Source: Deinococcus humi (GTDB lineage Bacteria; Deinococcota; Deinococci; Deinococcales; Deinococcaceae). Taken from it: 64,000 nt of DNA. Positions 62,676 to 64,000 of the stretch are shown here, piece after piece. How positions within the stretch are numbered: position 1 is the stretch's first letter; every line of letters begins with the position of its first letter. A program made the position numbers and the translations under genes. The notes under the pieces are model-generated. The model saw only the letters and a list, made by a program, of their open reading frames with translations, was not told where the DNA came from and did not search any database. Location: contig NZ_JACHFL010000004.1 in NCBI RefSeq assembly GCF_014201875.1, positions 62,001 through 126,000 on the forward strand, in the 5' to 3' direction.

Positions 62676-64000
62676 ATGCTTACCATGCATCTGCTAGGTC
62701 ATGTCCATGCCAGTCGCGGAAGGCAGCCCTTGCAACTGTCCAGCAAGTCGGTGGCCTTGCTAAGCTACTTAACGCTGGAGGGCCGGCCCCACCACCGTGA
62801 GCATTTGGCCGGGCTTCTGTGGGACACTCCGGACGCCCTGCGAAACTTGCGGGTCGAGCTGGTCCGGCTCAAGGGACGGGGGGTTGACCCCTTTCCGGCG
62901 CGCCAGCCGATGCTGACGCTCAGTTGCCCCACCGATCTGGACGGATGGCTCTCAGCCCCCCACCCTGCACAGGAACGAGACCTGATCGGCTGGCTCTCGC
63001 ACCTGCACGGACCGGCCCTGAGCGGCCTGGAGGATCTGGGAACCCCGGAGTTTCAGGCGTGGGTGGATCAACAGCGCCAGATGATCCACGACCGCATTGA
63101 GGAGCGTCTACGCCTGGCCTATTCACGCTATGAACAGCACGGACAGGACGCGTGCGCTGCCCTGGTATGTGCCCGCGCGGATCTGCTGGGGCTGGAACTC
63201 GGCACGCCGCATCTGCCGATCGATCACACAGTCCCAGCCTTCAGGTGGCCGGCCCAGGAAGAACTGCTCCGGCAGGTGCTGATTCAGGCCAGAGAATCCT
63301 CCCAGCTGGTGCTGTTGCAGGGCCACAGCGAAACCCGGCGTGACCTGCTGCGCCGCCTGGTTGAAGACACCCCCTGGACTGCCGTACAAGTTCAGGTCAC
63401 GGTCCGGCAATCCCTGTTACTGGCGGCGCTGATACAACATCTGCGGCAGATCATGACCGCCGATCAGCGCGCGCAACTGCCTTCTACACACAGCAGCGAT
63501 CCTGAATTGGCACTGATCGAACTGGGTCAGTTGATGTCCACGGTGGGTCAGCCACTGCTGGTCGCCCTGCACGACATGCCACACCCGGCGCAGTGGCCCG
63601 ACTGGCTGGGACCCATGCTGGGATTCCTTGTGGATTTACCGCTGCCGCTGGTCCTGGTTGTCAGCACCACTGCGCCGGGTGTGGCCAGCAGTCTGAGGCC
63701 TGCGCTCGGGCAATTTGCCCGCCCCCGTCTGCATGCCGTCACCTTGCCGCCCATCAGCGTCCAAGAGGTGATGCGCCTCCTGGACAGGCTACCATCGACT
63801 GATTCTCAACACCTCTCGGCACCGGACGATCTGCTCCGTGCGCACGCCACCCGGCTGGTTCAGCGCTCGGAGGGCATCCCCATGTATATCCGGGCATTGC
63901 TGGACGACAATGACCGGGTGCTCCAGGGGGACGCCCGGTTGCCTGTGCAGGTCCGTGACCGGCTGTTGGCCCACCTGTCCAGCTTTCCCACGTTACTGCA
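62676..64000 (+). CDS. BTAD-type regulator, C-terminus cut by window edge
   Basis: Over 440 residues are present without a stop. The N-terminus (MHLLGHVHASRGRQPLQLSS, ALLSYLTLEGRPHHREHLAG, LLWDTPDALRNLRVELVRLK) matches the winged-helix domain of the BTAD activator at 41-45 kb, followed by a helical BTAD-like part and an ATPase-like domain. At the P-loop position it reads LLQGHSETRRDLL (about 213-225), without GK(S/T), so ATP binding looks weak or lost. GGGGGAG is just before the start. Next to the surface-structure operon, it may regulate it; this is inferred. Confidence 0.75.
   Translation, partial: MLTMHLLGHVHASRGRQPLQLSSKSVALLSYLTLEGRPHHREHLAGLLWDTPDALRNLRVELVRLKGRGVDPFPARQPMLTLSCPTDLDGWLSAPHPAQERDLIGWLSHLHGPALSGLEDLGTPEFQAWVDQQRQMIHDRIEERLRLAYSRYEQHGQDACAALVCARADLLGLELGTPHLPIDHTVPAFRWPAQEELLRQVLIQARESSQLVLLQGHSETRRDLLRRLVEDTPWTAVQVQVTVRQSLLLAALIQHLRQIMTADQRAQLPSTHSSDPELALIELGQLMSTVGQPLLVALHDMPHPAQWPDWLGPMLGFLVDLPLPLVLVVSTTAPGVASSLRPALGQFARPRLHAVTLPPISVQEVMRLLDRLPSTDSQHLSAPDDLLRAHATRLVQRSEGIPMYIRALLDDNDRVLQGDARLPVQVRDRLLAHLSSFPTLL

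Noticed and set aside
1..64000. CRISPR arrays, rRNA or tRNA genes
   Set aside because: No regularly spaced repeats and no cloverleaf-like or rRNA-like sequence was noticed on reading both strands. A tRNAscan or CRISPR search was not possible here.

Overview
The window is high-GC bacterial DNA with dense, often overlapping genes. Lipoproteins, outer-membrane-like proteins, BTAD-type regulators, GGDEF proteins and carbohydrate genes in this style suggest a member of the Deinococcota, most likely Deinococcus. This is inferred from gene style only; no rRNA or other phylogenetic marker is present.

Positions 1-27,900 form a glycan-utilisation locus. A minus-strand operon starts at about 14,600 and runs off the left edge. 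In transcription order it encodes a GH31/GH36-type hydrolase, an MngB-like GH38, an Asp/Glu-racemase-like protein, a class II aldolase, a GH2 beta-mannosidase-like enzyme, a YesL/DUF624 membrane protein, two small doubtful ORFs, a tandem metallo-beta-lactamase-fold protein, a GH84 hexosaminidase, a GH100-like (alpha/alpha)6-barrel enzyme, and the start of a class II aldolase/adducin-type enzyme. A divergent plus-strand operon (14.7-21.7 kb) holds GH38, GH2, GH4 and a ROK repressor. Two ABC sugar permeases lie on the minus strand (21.8-23.6 kb). A further plus-strand operon holds a ROK sugar kinase, a sugar-phosphate isomerase (SIS) and a third GH38. Together they suggest uptake and breakdown of mannose-rich glycans containing hexosamine and other hexoses, with phosphorylation, isomerisation and aldol cleavage of the products. 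No solute-binding protein or transport ATPase is visible.

Positions 28-55.6 kb are an accessory region with many lone genes and broken genes: a molybdopterin oxidoreductase, an Rrf2 regulator next to a QorB-like reductase, a two-TM membrane protein, a family of secreted or lipid-anchored proteins with carboxypeptidase-regulatory-like domains, a large BTAD/AAA/TPR regulator, a delta-60-repeat lipoprotein, a PadR/DUF4188 pair, a chloramphenicol-phosphotransferase-like kinase and two diguanylate cyclases (one frameshifted). Pseudogenes include a decayed ATPase/TPR regulator (32.1-32.6 kb), a frameshifted lipoprotein (35.4 kb), a frameshifted NTF2-like protein (40.4-40.9 kb) and a heavily decayed IS6-family transposase (50.4-51.0 kb).

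Positions 56.6-62.2 kb carry the most interesting candidate: four secreted-protein genes resembling a divergent chaperone/usher-type surface-structure system. They encode a cysteine-containing subunit-like protein followed by a strong intercistronic hairpin, an Ig-fold chaperone-like protein, a small secreted protein, and a 1,019-residue outer-membrane usher-like protein with SdrD-B-type repeats. The window ends inside another BTAD-type regulator whose P-loop looks degenerate.
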